A stretch of 64,000 nt of DNA from Lactobacillaceae bacterium AF64-9pH9TA (GTDB lineage: Bacteria > Bacillota > Bacilli > Lactobacillales > Lactobacillaceae): contig JAQDCK010000003.1 in assembly GCA_027681045.1 (NCBI GenBank), positions 96,368-160,367 on the forward strand, read 5' to 3'. Shown piece by piece: positions 1 to 9,725 of the stretch. A model generated the notes under the pieces. It did not search any database, was not told the DNA's origin, and worked only from the letters and a program-made list of their open reading frames with translations. A program made the translations under genes and the position numbers. How positions within the stretch are numbered: the first letter of the stretch is position 1; each line of letters starts with the position of its first letter.

Positions 1-47
1 AACCTTTTTGCTGGCCAAGGGGATGAGCCGGCAAAGTGAGGCAAAAA

Positions 48-914
48 ATGGAAACGAAAAAACTAGAGATCAAGAACTTTAACGGCCGGACCTACCAGCT
101 GCAGACCTACACGGTTAAAAGCAGCCATGCTCCCTTAAACAAGCTCCGCCCCCTGGCCATCGTGGTGCCAGGCGGCTCCTTCACCCACCTCTCTGTCAAG
201 GAAGGGGAGCCGGTGGCCCTGGCCTATGTCAGCCGGGGCTTCAACGCCTGTGTGGTCAGCTACAATCTTTTGCAAGATGAAGGGATGATCTATCCTGATG
301 CCGGCCTGGACGTTCTCAGCACGGTCAACTACTACCGCGAACACGCCGCTGAATACCAGATTGACCCAAACAAGATCATGACCATCGGCTTTTCCGCCGG
401 CGGCCATATCGTCAGCGCGGCTAACTACCTGGCTGATGAAGCTGAATACCAGGAAAAGTATGGCTATAAGGGGGACCAGGTCCGGCCAAACGCCACGATT
501 CTGGGCTATCCTTTGACTGATGTCCACAAGGTGGCCTTTGAAATCGGCGGCCGGGCTGACGGGGCCCTGCCGCCTGACCCCAAGCTGGTCGACACGGCCT
601 TAGGCGTTACTCCTAAGACGCCGCCAACCTTCATCTTCCAGTCCTGGAATGACCCGATTTGCCTGCCAACCAATGCCATGGCCTATGAAGAAGCCTTGTT
701 CAAAAACAAGGTCAAGTGCGAGGCCCACATGTTTGACATTGGCTACCACGGCTACTCTTTGGCCACTCCGGAATTGTCCACGGAGGACATTTTCTGGCAG
801 GGCAACCCCCACACGGCCCGCTGGTTCAATTTGAGTCTGGAGTGGCTGGACCATCTTTTCTCCGGGATCAACTATGATGAAAACAAGGACAAGCTGACCC
901 AGCTTTACCAATAG
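48..914 (+). CDS. alpha/beta-hydrolase, esterase/lipase family
   Basis: Predicted cytoplasmic serine esterase of the BD-FAE/acetyl-esterase type, about 288 aa. The nucleophile elbow is GFSAGGH (about residue 120) and an oxyanion-type stretch VPGGSF lies near residue 45. A late aspartate (SWNDP) and histidine (DIGYHGYS) could complete the triad. No signal peptide or membrane segment is visible. A GTG start at 36 is possible, but ATG 48 is preferred because GTGAGG just upstream is a fair ribosome site. It ends at a strong terminator and precedes the maltodextrin genes. Substrate unknown; a sugar-acetyl esterase role is only a guess from context. Confidence 0.75.
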   Translation: METKKLEIKNFNGRTYQLQTYTVKSSHAPLNKLRPLAIVVPGGSFTHLSVKEGEPVALAYVSRGFNACVVSYNLLQDEGMIYPDAGLDVLSTVNYYREHAAEYQIDPNKIMTIGFSAGGHIVSAANYLADEAEYQEKYGYKGDQVRPNATILGYPLTDVHKVAFEIGGRADGALPPDPKLVDTALGVTPKTPPTFIFQSWNDPICLPTNAMAYEEALFKNKVKCEAHMFDIGYHGYSLATPELSTEDIFWQGNPHTARWFNLSLEWLDHLFSGINYDENKDKLTQLYQ

Positions 915-940
915 ACGAAAAATGGATTTATTATTTACGA

Positions 941-965
941 GAGCTGCCCGGGCAGCTCTTTTTTA
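941..965 (+). terminator. rho-independent terminator after the esterase
   Basis: Perfect inverted repeat GAGCTGCCC/GGGCAGCTC followed directly by six T. Confidence 0.9.
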
Positions 966-970
966 ATTTG

Positions 971-982
971 GTTAGCGGTAAC
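971..982. promoter_or_regulatory. GTTAGCGGTAAC operator-like site (copy 1)
   Basis: Near-palindrome with central CG, as LacI-family operators have. The same 12-mer recurs at 7361-7372, and a variant GTTACCGATAAC lies at 3847-3858, always in the gap before a maltodextrin gene. Inferred target of the LacI-type regulator encoded at 2846-3805. A weaker cre-like palindrome (TGACAGCGCTTCAG) follows at about 1029. Confidence 0.5.
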
Positions 983-1074
983 TGCTTGCATCCGTGCCTG
1001 TTTTTCCTATACTAAACTTGTAGAAAAAATGACAGCGCTTCAGCTGAATTTAGATGAGAGTTTGAGGAAATAAA

Positions 1075-2697
1075 ATGACAGCAGAAAAGCAAAAGCAAGA
1101 ACCATGGTGGAAGCAGGCCGTGATCTACCAGATCTATCCCAAGTCCTTCCAAGACACTAACGGCGACGGGGTCGGCGACCTGCGGGGGATCATCAAGCGG
1201 CTGGACTACCTGCAAGACCTGGGCATCGACGCCATCTGGCTCTGCCCAGTCTACAAGTCGCCAGGCGTGGACAACGGCTATGACATCGCTGACTACGAAG
1301 CCATCGACCCCCAGTACGGGACCATGGCGGATATGGAAGAATTAATCAGTGAGGCCAAGAAGCGGGGGATCCGGATCGTGATGGACCTGGTGGTCAACCA
1401 CACCTCCGACCAGCACCCTTGGTTTATCGAGGCCCGGAAAAATCCATCCTCTCCGGAACACGACTACTATGTCTGGGCGGACAAGGCCAATGAACTCAAG
1501 TCAGCTTTTTCCGGCAGCGCCTGGGAATATGACGGCCAGGTCGGCCAGTACTACCTCCACCTTTTTGCCAAAGAGCAGCCGGATTTGAACTGGAAGAACC
1601 CGGCCCTAAGGCAGAAGGTCTATGACCTGATGAACTTCTGGATTGACAAGGGGATCGGGGGCTTCCGGATGGACGTGATTGAACTGATCGGCAAGGTCCC
1701 GGAAGAAGAGATTACCGCTAACGGCCCTAAGCTGCACGACTACCTGCAGGAGATGCATCGGGAGACTTTTGGCGACCGGGACTTTTTGACGGTCGGGGAA
1801 ACCTGGGGGGCAACTTTAGACAACGCTCCCCTGTACAGCGACCCAGACAGAAAGGAACTGTCCATGGTCTTCCAGTTTGAATTCACGGAACTGGACAAGC
1901 AAGCCGGCAAGGAAAAGTGGGACACCAAGCCCCTTGACTACGGCGACTTGAAGAACGTCCTGGCCAAGTGGCAAAAGCTGGACTTTAACCACAGCTGGAA
2001 CAGCCTCTTTTGGAACAACCACGACCTGCCCCGGATCGTGTCCCGCTTTGGCAATGACCAGCAGTACCGCGAGCGCAGCGCTAAGATGCTGGCCCTTCTC
2101 CTGCACGGCTTGCGGGGGACCCCGTACATCTACCAAGGTGAGGAAATCGGGATGACCAACTGCCCGGTTTCGGCTATCGACGAGGTAGAAGACATCGAAG
2201 CCCGGCGGATGTACCAGGAACGGCTGGCAGAGGGTTGGAAGAAGGAGGACCTGATCAAGGCCATCAATGCCCGGGGCCGGGACAATGCCCGGACCCCAAT
2301 GCAGTGGGATGCTTCAGCTTCCGCCGGCTTTACCAGCGGCCGGCCATGGCTGGCGGTTAACCCTAACTGCCAGGAAATAAACGTAAAAAATGCATTGAAT
2401 GATCCAGATTCAATTTATTATTTCTATAAGAAGCTGATTGCCCTCCGCCACCAGGAACGGATTTTGACCGATGGGGCCTTTGAACTTTTGGACACGGCAG
2501 ATTCCGTCATGGCCTACCACCGGGAAAACGCGGAAGATAAGTGGCTAGTTGTCTGCAACTTGACTGGCGAGGAGCAGGAAGTCTCCCTGCCGGATAAGGT
2601 CAAGGAAGTCCTTCTGGCTAATGGGCCTGTCCCGGAAGACCTGTCGGCTGCTGTCCTGCCAGCTTACGCGGCCTTTCTCTGCCGGGTGGAAAAATAA
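1075..2697 (+). CDS. GH13 alpha-glucosidase, oligo-1,6-glucosidase/dextran-glucosidase type
   Basis: Cytoplasmic exo-acting GH13 (subfamily 31-like) enzyme of 540 aa, the usual length. Visible motifs are VIYQIYPKSFQDTNGDG at the N-terminus, VVNHTSDQHPWF (region I), GGFRMDVI with the nucleophile Asp (region II), TVGETW with the acid/base Glu (region III) and NNHDLPR (region IV). Val directly after the nucleophile Asp is the residue linked in GH13_31 work to alpha-1,6 preference, so isomaltose/panose-type linkages are the likely substrates. GAGGAAAT precedes the ATG. It opens the maltodextrin cluster and should debranch oligosaccharides entering through MalEFG-K. Confidence 0.88.
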   Translation: MTAEKQKQEPWWKQAVIYQIYPKSFQDTNGDGVGDLRGIIKRLDYLQDLGIDAIWLCPVYKSPGVDNGYDIADYEAIDPQYGTMADMEELISEAKKRGIRIVMDLVVNHTSDQHPWFIEARKNPSSPEHDYYVWADKANELKSAFSGSAWEYDGQVGQYYLHLFAKEQPDLNWKNPALRQKVYDLMNFWIDKGIGGFRMDVIELIGKVPEEEITANGPKLHDYLQEMHRETFGDRDFLTVGETWGATLDNAPLYSDPDRKELSMVFQFEFTELDKQAGKEKWDTKPLDYGDLKNVLAKWQKLDFNHSWNSLFWNNHDLPRIVSRFGNDQQYRERSAKMLALLLHGLRGTPYIYQGEEIGMTNCPVSAIDEVEDIEARRMYQERLAEGWKKEDLIKAINARGRDNARTPMQWDASASAGFTSGRPWLAVNPNCQEINVKNALNDPDSIYYFYKKLIALRHQERILTDGAFELLDTADSVMAYHRENAEDKWLVVCNLTGEEQEVSLPDKVKEVLLANGPVPEDLSAAVLPAYAAFLCRVEK

Positions 2698-2735
2698 GTA
2701 GATTAGTTAATTTGTAAAAAAGATAATTTTATTTT

Positions 2736-2754
2736 TTGAAAGCGAATTTTTCAA
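2736..2754. promoter_or_regulatory. inverted repeat/promoter region of the LacI-type regulator
   Basis: TTGAAA and TTTCAA form an inverted repeat around a GCG core resembling a cre or LacI-type operator. About 25 bp downstream, TGTGTTAGAAT is a plausible extended -10. The AT-rich gap 2698-2845 has no terminator, so read-through from the upstream glucosidase is also possible. Confidence 0.4.
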
Positions 2755-2845
2755 CTTACAAAAAATATGTTATTTTGTGTTAGAATCTAGAATAGGAAGT
2801 GAGCAGGAAAAGTTAGACTAGAATCCTTGATGGGAGGAAATTTGC

Positions 2846-3805
2846 TTGAAGAGAACCGCTACTTTAGAAGATGTGGCTCGCAAGGCCCATGTGTCGAAGA
2901 TGACCGTTTCCCGGGTGATCAACCACCCCGAACTGGTTGCGCCAGAACTGCAGGTCGTTGTTGAAGACGCCATGCGCAAATTGAACTACCACCCCAACAA
3001 CGCGGCCCGGGCCCTGGCCAAGAACCAGACCAGCGTGGTGAAGTTCGTGATTTTAGAAGACATCGACGATACCGACCCTTACTTTACTAACGTCTTATTT
3101 GGCATGGCGACGGAGTTGAAGAAGCAGAACTATTCCCTCCAGCTGCTCTTGAAGGGGAGCCAGCTGGACCAGGGGGCAGCTGACGGCTACGTGATCACCG
3201 GAGCTAGGACTGATGATTACCCCCAATTGAACGAGCTTAAGCAGCCTTTCGTCCTGTTTGGCGAGAACAGGGGCGGCTATGACTTTGTAGACACCAACAA
3301 CCTGCTGGGTGAGACCATGGCGACCAAGTATGCCTTGAAGGCAGGCTACCGGAATGTGGTCTTTATCGGTATCGATGTCCGCGAGGCTTTTGAATTTTCC
3401 AGAGAAGCTGGTTATGTCAACACCATGCAGCAAAATAAGAAGATTCCCAGCGTCTTCCGGGTAGAAAACAGCTCAGTCGCGGCCCGGGAATTCATCCAGG
3501 ACCACTTGGGCGAATTTCCCAAGAATACCTGCTTTGCCTGCGGCAGTGACCGGATTGCCATGGGGGTCATCCAGGCCCTGGCGGAGGCGGAAGCCAAGAT
3601 TCCGGAAGACTTTGGCGTGATTGGCTATGACGGGGTCCTTTTAGACCGGGTGTCATCGCCGACGATCACGACCGTCAAGCAGAACCTCTGGTTGATCGGC
3701 GAGAAGCTGGCGGAACTCATTTTAAGAAAAATTGCCCAAAACGGCGCGCCGCAAGGGGAGGTCTTTATCGAACCGACCTTGAGCGAGGCCGAATCAACCA
3801 AATAG
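2846..3805 (+). CDS. LacI/GalR-family transcriptional regulator (MalR-like)
   Basis: DNA-binding regulator of 319 aa, normal for the family. The N-terminal helix-turn-helix reads TLEDVARKAHVSKMTVSRVINHPE with the hinge motif YHPNNAARALA. The rest is a periplasmic-binding-protein-like effector domain with a typical C-terminal segment (FGVIGYDGVLLDRVSSPTITTVKQN). It starts at TTG, chosen because GGGAGG lies nine bases upstream and the HTH begins within ten residues. Its place between maltodextrin glucosidases suggests local control by a maltose-type sugar. It is probably a repressor, though MalR-type activators exist. Confidence 0.88.
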   Translation: MKRTATLEDVARKAHVSKMTVSRVINHPELVAPELQVVVEDAMRKLNYHPNNAARALAKNQTSVVKFVILEDIDDTDPYFTNVLFGMATELKKQNYSLQLLLKGSQLDQGAADGYVITGARTDDYPQLNELKQPFVLFGENRGGYDFVDTNNLLGETMATKYALKAGYRNVVFIGIDVREAFEFSREAGYVNTMQQNKKIPSVFRVENSSVAAREFIQDHLGEFPKNTCFACGSDRIAMGVIQALAEAEAKIPEDFGVIGYDGVLLDRVSSPTITTVKQNLWLIGEKLAELILRKIAQNGAPQGEVFIEPTLSEAESTK

Positions 3806-3811
3806 CAGCTG

Positions 3812-3835
3812 AAGCATCCTTAGGGATGCTTTTTT
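3812..3835 (+). terminator. terminator after the regulator
   Basis: AAGCATCC/GGATGCTT stem with a TTAG-type loop and six T. Confidence 0.88.
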
Positions 3836-3846
3836 GCTTGGCTTTT

Positions 3847-3886
3847 GTTACCGATAACAGGCAGGCAATGCTTGTAAGCGCTAACC
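3847..3886. promoter_or_regulatory. operator-like site plus cre upstream of the second GH13 gene
   Basis: GTTACCGATAAC (3847-3858) matches the local operator family. TGTAAGCGCTAACC (3873-3886) fits the cre consensus TGWAARCGYTWNCW at 13 of 14 positions. Together they suggest both sugar-specific control and CcpA catabolite repression of the downstream operon. Confidence 0.6.
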
Positions 3887-3923
3887 ATTGTTTGGTTAAA
3901 TTCTTACTGGAGGAAAAAGAAAC

Positions 3924-5579
3924 ATGACTAAGCAGAATGCATGGCAAAAGAATACCATTATTTACCAGATTTACCCGAAATCATTTCAAGACAGCAACGG
4001 CGACGGCATCGGCGACTTAAACGGTGTCCGTCAGCGGATTCCCTACTTAAAGCAGCTGGGCATCACCGCCGTTTGGTTGAACCCGATCTACCAGTCACCG
4101 GGTGTTGATAACGGCTATGACGTCAGCGACTACTACAAGATTGACCCGGTCATGGGGACCATGGCAGACTTTGAAGCACTTGTCACCGATTTGCACCAGG
4201 CCGGGATCAAGCTGATCATGGACTTTGTCTTAAACCACACGTCTGATCAGCACCCTTGGTTCAAGGCCGCGGTCAGTGACCCGGCCAGCCCTTACCGGGA
4301 CTACTACATTTTTGCCGGTAAAAACGGGGTCCGGCCAAACAACTGGGGCAGCTTCTTTGGCGGCAGCTGCTGGGCAGCTGACCCGGCCGGAACGGGCCAG
4401 TCTTACTTCCACCTTTTTGCCAAGGAAATGCCAGATCTGAACTGGAAGAATCCGGCTGTCCGCGAGGAAATGTTCAAGGCGGCTGAGTTCTGGCTCAAGA
4501 AGGGGGTCGACGGCCTGCGCCTGGATGCCTTCATCCACATTGCCAAGGCTGACCTGCGCCAGTCCTACCCAAGTGAGGACGATAAGCCGGTCATCGCGGA
4601 AGACTTTTTCGCCAACCGGCCGGAAGTGCAAGAATGGCTGGCTCCTTTCTGCGCCCGCCTGCGGGAAGAATTTCCGGACCTCCTGCTTTTGGGGGAAGCA
4701 GCCAGCGCCAGCATCAACCTGGCAGTCGACTACACCGACCCTAAGCGGAATTTGATGGACTCAGTCATTACCTTCCGCTACTTTACGGAAAAAGAAGATT
4801 CCGTTAACCCGGACTTCAGCGGCCAATACCAGCCAAAAGAGTTTGACTGGCTGGCCTTTAAGCAAAACCAAACCGTTTGGCAGCAGACCCTATCAGCCGC
4901 GCCGACCCTGTACTGGAGCAACCATGACATGGCCCGCCTGGCGACGCGGGTAGCCAAGACCCCGGTCCAGCAGCGGTCTTTGGCCATGGCCATGTACTTG
5001 GAGCGGGGGATCCCGGTGATTTACTACGGGGAAGAATTAGGCCTGCACAACTTGGAATTTGATAATGCAGACCAGTTTGCTGATGAGACGGTGGCTGACT
5101 TCGTCAAGTCAGCCGGCGAGGCCGGGGTAGATGAAAAGACGGCCCTGGAAATGGCCAGCCAGACCCACAAATTGCCGGCCCGGGGGCCAATGCCTTGGGA
5201 CGGCAGCCAGTATGGCGGCTTTAGCACTGCTGAGCCTTGGCTGACGGGCAGAAGCCGGGACAAGGTTAGCGTGGCCAGCGAAGACGCGGACCCAGCTAGC
5301 ATGCTCAACTTCTATCGGCATCTGTTGAAATTGAAGCAAACGCCTTTGTTTACCAAGGGCAGCTACTACCTGCTGGATACCAAGGCAGACCTCTTGGTCT
5401 ACCAGCGGGATTTAGGGGATGACCGGGCTTTAGTGGTTGTTTCCCTCAGCGCCAAGAAGGAGCACTTGACCCTGCCAGAAGAACTGACTCCAGTCTTAAC
5501 CGCCGGCAGCATCAACCTGCAGGGCAAGGAACTGACCCTGATGCCTTTTGCCGGAGTAGTTTTGCAAAAGAAAAAATAA
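3924..5579 (+). CDS. GH13 alpha-glucosidase (second paralogue)
   Basis: Cytoplasmic GH13_31-type enzyme of 551 aa. Motifs are IIYQIYPKSFQDSNGDG, FVLNHTSDQHPWF, DGLRLDAF with the nucleophile, LLLGEA with the acid/base Glu, and WSNHDMAR. Ala after the nucleophile Asp, instead of the Val of the first paralogue, argues for a different linkage preference, perhaps alpha-1,4 (inference from the isomaltase/maltase comparison). AGGAGG-like TGGAGGAAA precedes ATG. It is followed after 72 bp by the third GH13 gene with no terminator, so the two are probably co-transcribed. Confidence 0.86.
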   Translation: MTKQNAWQKNTIIYQIYPKSFQDSNGDGIGDLNGVRQRIPYLKQLGITAVWLNPIYQSPGVDNGYDVSDYYKIDPVMGTMADFEALVTDLHQAGIKLIMDFVLNHTSDQHPWFKAAVSDPASPYRDYYIFAGKNGVRPNNWGSFFGGSCWAADPAGTGQSYFHLFAKEMPDLNWKNPAVREEMFKAAEFWLKKGVDGLRLDAFIHIAKADLRQSYPSEDDKPVIAEDFFANRPEVQEWLAPFCARLREEFPDLLLLGEAASASINLAVDYTDPKRNLMDSVITFRYFTEKEDSVNPDFSGQYQPKEFDWLAFKQNQTVWQQTLSAAPTLYWSNHDMARLATRVAKTPVQQRSLAMAMYLERGIPVIYYGEELGLHNLEFDNADQFADETVADFVKSAGEAGVDEKTALEMASQTHKLPARGPMPWDGSQYGGFSTAEPWLTGRSRDKVSVASEDADPASMLNFYRHLLKLKQTPLFTKGSYYLLDTKADLLVYQRDLGDDRALVVVSLSAKKEHLTLPEELTPVLTAGSINLQGKELTLMPFAGVVLQKKK

Positions 5580-5651
5580 GCAATAAAGCAAGTAATAAGT
5601 AACAAGTAATAACCAACGTGATGATGATTTTTTAGCGAGGAAACAGAAAAA

Positions 5652-7355
5652 ATGCAAACAGCAGCAGTTAGACACAGACCTGAAAGCGAAGATTGCTACC
5701 TGGTGACGACGGAGACCATGAAGCTGCGCCTGCACACGGGCCGCGACGTCAAGGAAGTTTACGTTCACTATTGCGATGTCCACGAACCCTTGACCAATTT
5801 GAAGAAGCAGGCCATGGACCTGGCAGGTCACGGCCAAGTAAACGACTACTGGGAAACGACGGTGACCTTGCCTTTGCACCGGGCCCAGTACGTCTTTGAA
5901 ATTCACGGTGAAGACGGTGAGGAATGGATTTACGGTGACCGGGGCTTCAGAAAGAATGAAAAGGAAACTTACGAAGACCCGAACAACTACTTCAAGCTCC
6001 CTTACTTCCACGCGATCGACATGACCAAGAGCCCGGACTGGGTCAAGGAAACGGTTTGGTACCAGATCTTCCCTGAACGCTTTGCTAACGGGGACAAGAG
6101 CAATGACCCGGAGGGCGTTAAGGACTGGAACCCAAGCGACCACCCTGGCCGGGAAGACTACTACGGCGGTGACCTGCAAGGGGTGCTGGACCATTTGGAC
6201 TACTTGCGGGACTTGGGGATCAATGGCCTGTACTTCTGCCCGATCTTTAAGGCTAGCTCCAACCACAAGTACGACACGATCGACTACCTGGAAATCGACC
6301 CGGACTTTGGGGACAAGCAGCTTTTTGCCCGCTTGGTCAATGAAGCCCACGCCCGGGGGATGAAGGTCATGCTGGACGCGGTCTTTAACCACATGGGCGA
6401 CTCCTCCATGCAGTGGCAGGACGTCGTGAAAAACGGCCCTGATTCCCGTTTTGCCAACTGGTTCCACATCAACCGCTTCCCGGTTGAACCGTATGACCCG
6501 GCCGACCCAAGCTACGAGACTTTTGCCTTTGAAAAGCACATGCCGAAATTGAACACCGCCAACCCGGAAGTCGTGGACTACCTTTTGACGATCGCGACCT
6601 ACTGGGTCAAGGAATTCGATATCGATGCCTGGCGGCTTGACGTGGCTGACGAAGTCGACCACCAATTCTGGAAGAAGTTCAAGGCCGCTGTTACGGCCAT
6701 TAAGCCGGACTTCTACGTCCTGGGCGAGTCCTGGCACTCCAGCCAGTCCTGGCTGAACGGGGACGAATTCTCCGGTACCATGAACTACCCATTCACCGGC
6801 CAGATTGCCGACCACTTCCTTAAGGGGACGCAGGATGCCAAGACCATGACCGAACTTTTGACTGACCAGCTCTTCTTATACAGAGAGCAGAGCAACTCAG
6901 CCATGCTGAACGTTTTGGACTCCCACGACACTGCCCGAATCAAGACGGTAGCTGGTGAAGACGAAGACAAGGCCCTGCAGGCTCTGGCCTTCGTCTTCAT
7001 GCAAACCGGTTCTCCATGCATCTACTATGGGACGGAAATGGGCATGAGCGGGGACAATGACCCTGACTGCCGCAAGCCAATGGACTGGAGCCAGGCAGGC
7101 AGTCCAGTCTGGCAGGCAGTTCAAGTGATCATCGCCTTCCGCCGCCAGCACTGGGAAAGCCTGAGCAAGGGGCAGACCTGGCTGGAAGTTGAAGAAAACG
7201 GTTTAATTCACGTTAAGCGGACCGGCAAGGAAACGATCGAAGGCTGGTTCAACACGACTGGGCAAGCTGTCAGCTTAAGCGCGGAAGCCGCTTTGAGCCG
7301 GGGCTATGAAGCTGGTCAGCTGGCAAGCAAGGGCTATGTTCTGAGTGTCAAATAG
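5652..7355 (+). CDS. GH13 neopullulanase/cyclomaltodextrinase-type enzyme
   Basis: 567-aa enzyme with an N-terminal beta-sandwich (about residues 1-120, CBM34-like) preceding the GH13 barrel, the signature of GH13_20 maltogenic amylases, neopullulanases and cyclodextrinases. Motifs: VWYQIFPERFANGD, DAVFNHMG, DAWRLDVADEVDH (nucleophile), VLGESWHSS (acid/base) and LDSHDTAR. There is no signal peptide, so it acts on imported maltodextrins or cyclodextrins, giving maltose for the phosphorylase encoded next. GAGG at 5637 precedes ATG. Family members are dimers that use the N-domain to shape the active site. Confidence 0.88.
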   Translation: MQTAAVRHRPESEDCYLVTTETMKLRLHTGRDVKEVYVHYCDVHEPLTNLKKQAMDLAGHGQVNDYWETTVTLPLHRAQYVFEIHGEDGEEWIYGDRGFRKNEKETYEDPNNYFKLPYFHAIDMTKSPDWVKETVWYQIFPERFANGDKSNDPEGVKDWNPSDHPGREDYYGGDLQGVLDHLDYLRDLGINGLYFCPIFKASSNHKYDTIDYLEIDPDFGDKQLFARLVNEAHARGMKVMLDAVFNHMGDSSMQWQDVVKNGPDSRFANWFHINRFPVEPYDPADPSYETFAFEKHMPKLNTANPEVVDYLLTIATYWVKEFDIDAWRLDVADEVDHQFWKKFKAAVTAIKPDFYVLGESWHSSQSWLNGDEFSGTMNYPFTGQIADHFLKGTQDAKTMTELLTDQLFLYREQSNSAMLNVLDSHDTARIKTVAGEDEDKALQALAFVFMQTGSPCIYYGTEMGMSGDNDPDCRKPMDWSQAGSPVWQAVQVIIAFRRQHWESLSKGQTWLEVEENGLIHVKRTGKETIEGWFNTTGQAVSLSAEAALSRGYEAGQLASKGYVLSVK

Positions 7356-7360
7356 AAGCT

Positions 7361-7414
7361 GTTAGCGGTAACATAAAAATAATCCTTGTTAGCGTTTGCA
7401 TGTTAGCCGATAAT
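7361..7414. promoter_or_regulatory. operator cluster and cre before maltose phosphorylase
   Basis: GTTAGCGGTAAC (7361-7372) is identical to the site at 971. TGTTAGCGTTTGCA (7387-7400) is a 13/14 cre match. A partial copy GTTAGCCGATAAT follows at 7402-7414. Three LacI-family-type sites within 55 bp suggest a second regulated promoter for mapA-pgmB-malK. Confidence 0.6.
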
Positions 7415-7448
7415 GATTACAGAATGATTTGAGCGAGGAAGAACAGCG

Positions 7449-9725
7449 ATGAAAAGAATTTTTGAAATTGATCCCTGGAAATTGACCAGTCACACTTTTT
7501 CAAAAGAAGACAAGCGTCTTCAAGAAAGTATGACTTCAATCGGCAACGAATACATGGGCCTGCGCGGCAACTTTGAAGAAGGCTACAGCGGCGACAGTTT
7601 GAAGGGTACCTACTACGCCGGTGTCTGGTTCCCGGACAAGACCCGGGTTGGCTGGTGGAAGAACGGTTACCCGGACTACTTCGGCAAGACCTTGAACGCC
7701 CCAAGCTTCATTGACCTGCCAGTGACCATCAACGGCCACAAGCTGGACCTGGCAACTGATGAAATCAGTGACTTCAGCTTGAGCCTGGATATGCACCAAG
7801 GCCTGCTTACCAGAAGTTTTATTTATGAAGGCAAGGACTGCCGGGTTCAATTTACTTTCACCCGCTTCCTTAGTTCCGTCATCAAGGAAGCTGCCTTGAT
7901 CAAGGTTAAGGCCACTGTCTTGAGTGGTGAGGCTGACCTGCAAATCGCCAGCCGCTTGAACGGGAACGTGGTCAACGAAGACAGCAACTACGAAGAAGGC
8001 TTCTGGGATGCCTTAAATGAAGATACTAACGGCCGCAGCATCCAGCTGCGGACCAAGCCAAACAACTTCGGTACTCCGCAATTCACGGTTCTTTTGAAGG
8101 AAGTTACCCGGGAAGACGGCCAAGTCATTTCCGGCGACTTGACGACCGCCAGCGGCGAAGTCAGCGAACTGTTCGCTAAGACTTTGACTAGCGGCCAAAG
8201 CTGGGAACTGGAAAAGGACGTCATCGTCATCACCAGCCGGGACGTGGCTGATGAAGAACAAGCTGCCAAGGCTGACGAATTGATGGCCAAATTGACCAGC
8301 AAGACTTTTGCCGAGAACCTGGCTGACCATGAAGCTGTCTGGGACAAGCGCTGGGCAAGCTGTGACGTGACGATTGACGGTGACCCGGCCGCTCAGCAGG
8401 GGATCCGCTTCAACATCCTCCAGCTCTTCATGACCTACTACGGCCAAGACCCGCGCCTTAACATCGGGCCGAAGGGCTTTACTGGTGAAAAGTACGGTGG
8501 TGCTACTTACTGGGACACTGAAGCCTTCATCGTGCCAATGTACCTGGCCGTAGCGCCTAAGGAAGTTACCAAGTCCCTCTTGGAATACCGGCACGAACAA
8601 TTGCCAGGTGCCTTCCACAACGCCCGCCAGCAAGGCTTGAAGGGTGCCCTCTTCCCAATGGTTACCTTCAACGGGATTGAATGTCACAACGAGTGGGAAA
8701 TCACTTTTGAAGAAATCCACCGGAACGCGGACATTCCATTCGCTATCTACCAATACACCCGCTACACGGGCGACGACTCCTACGTCAAGGATGAAGGCAT
8801 GGACGTCCTGGTTTCAACTGCCCGCTTCTGGGCTGACCGGGTCCACTTCTCCAAGCGCAAGGGTCAGTACATGATCCACGGGGTAACCGGTCCTAACGAA
8901 TACGAAAACAACGTTAACAACAACTGGTTCACCAACACCATGGCCAAGTGGCTTCTGGGCTACACCCTGGAACGCTGGCCACTGGCCACTGAAGCAGCCA
9001 AGAAGCGCCTGCAGGTAACTGACGAAGAACTGGCCAAGTGGCAAGACATCGTCGACCGGATGTACCTGCCGGAAGACAAGGGACTGGGCATCTTCGTCCA
9101 ACACGACACTTACCTGGACAAGGACCTCAGAAGCAAGGACACCATCCCGGCTGACCAATTGCCACTGAACCAGCACTGGTCCTGGGACAAGATCCTTCGG
9201 TCACCGTTCATCAAGCAAGCCGACGTTTTGCAAGGGATCTACTTCTTGAACGACCACTACACCAAGGAAGAAAAGGAAAGAAACTACGACTTCTACGAAC
9301 CAATGACGGTTCACGAAAGTTCCTTGAGCCCGTCAATTCACGCCATACTGGCTGCTGAACTGGGCAAGCAGGACAAGGCGGTTGAATTCTACGAACGGAC
9401 TGCCCGCCTGGACCTGGACAACTACAACAACGACACGGTTGACGGCTTGCACATCACTTCCATGAGCGGGAGCTGGCTGGCCATCGTGCAAGGCTTTGCC
9501 GGCATGCGCTACAACGAAGACGGCATCAGCTTTGCTCCATTCCTGCCGAAGAAGTGGTCCAGCTACAGCTTTAAGATCAACTACCGCGGCCGCATCTTGG
9601 CCCTGGCGGTTGAAAAGGACAAGGAAGTCAAGCTGACCCTGCTCTCTGGTGAAGACTTGCCAGTCAAGGTTTGGGACCAAGAAGTAACTCTGAAAGAAGG
9701 ACAAAGCCAATGCTTAAAGGATTAA
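7449..9725 (+). CDS. mapA: maltose phosphorylase, GH65
   Basis: Cleaves maltose with inorganic phosphate into beta-glucose 1-phosphate and glucose in the cytoplasm. It is 758 aa, the normal GH65 phosphorylase length. The catalytic-acid region [20 protein letters not shown] is intact (Glu in NEYEN), and ATYWDTEAF and HEQLPGAF match GH65 substrate and phosphate loops. The start has GAGCGAGG upstream. Its last 16 bases overlap pgmB, so the two are translationally coupled and act in sequence; pairing with pgmB rather than with a hydrolase supports phosphorylase over trehalase. Kojibiose or trehalose phosphorylase cannot be wholly excluded, but the maltodextrin neighbourhood favours maltose. Confidence 0.92.
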   Translation: MKRIFEIDPWKLTSHTFSKEDKRLQESMTSIGNEYMGLRGNFEEGYSGDSLKGTYYAGVWFPDKTRVGWWKNGYPDYFGKTLNAPSFIDLPVTINGHKLDLATDEISDFSLSLDMHQGLLTRSFIYEGKDCRVQFTFTRFLSSVIKEAALIKVKATVLSGEADLQIASRLNGNVVNEDSNYEEGFWDALNEDTNGRSIQLRTKPNNFGTPQFTVLLKEVTREDGQVISGDLTTASGEVSELFAKTLTSGQSWELEKDVIVITSRDVADEEQAAKADELMAKLTSKTFAENLADHEAVWDKRWASCDVTIDGDPAAQQGIRFNILQLFMTYYGQDPRLNIGPKGFTGEKYGGATYWDTEAFIVPMYLAVAPKEVTKSLLEYRHEQLPGAFHNARQQGLKGALFPMVTFNGIECHNEWEITFEEIHRNADIPFAIYQYTRYTGDDSYVKDEGMDVLVSTARFWADRVHFSKRKGQYMIHGVTGPNEYENNVNNNWFTNTMAKWLLGYTLERWPLATEAAKKRLQVTDEELAKWQDIVDRMYLPEDKGLGIFVQHDTYLDKDLRSKDTIPADQLPLNQHWSWDKILRSPFIKQADVLQGIYFLNDHYTKEEKERNYDFYEPMTVHESSLSPSIHAILAAELGKQDKAVEFYERTARLDLDNYNNDTVDGLHITSMSGSWLAIVQGFAGMRYNEDGISFAPFLPKKWSSYSFKINYRGRILALAVEKDKEVKLTLLSGEDLPVKVWDQEVTLKEGQSQCLKD

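Noticed and set aside
5496..6815. 439-codon antisense frame across two GH13 genes
   Set aside because: It spans the boundary of two well-supported sense genes and has no initiation signals.
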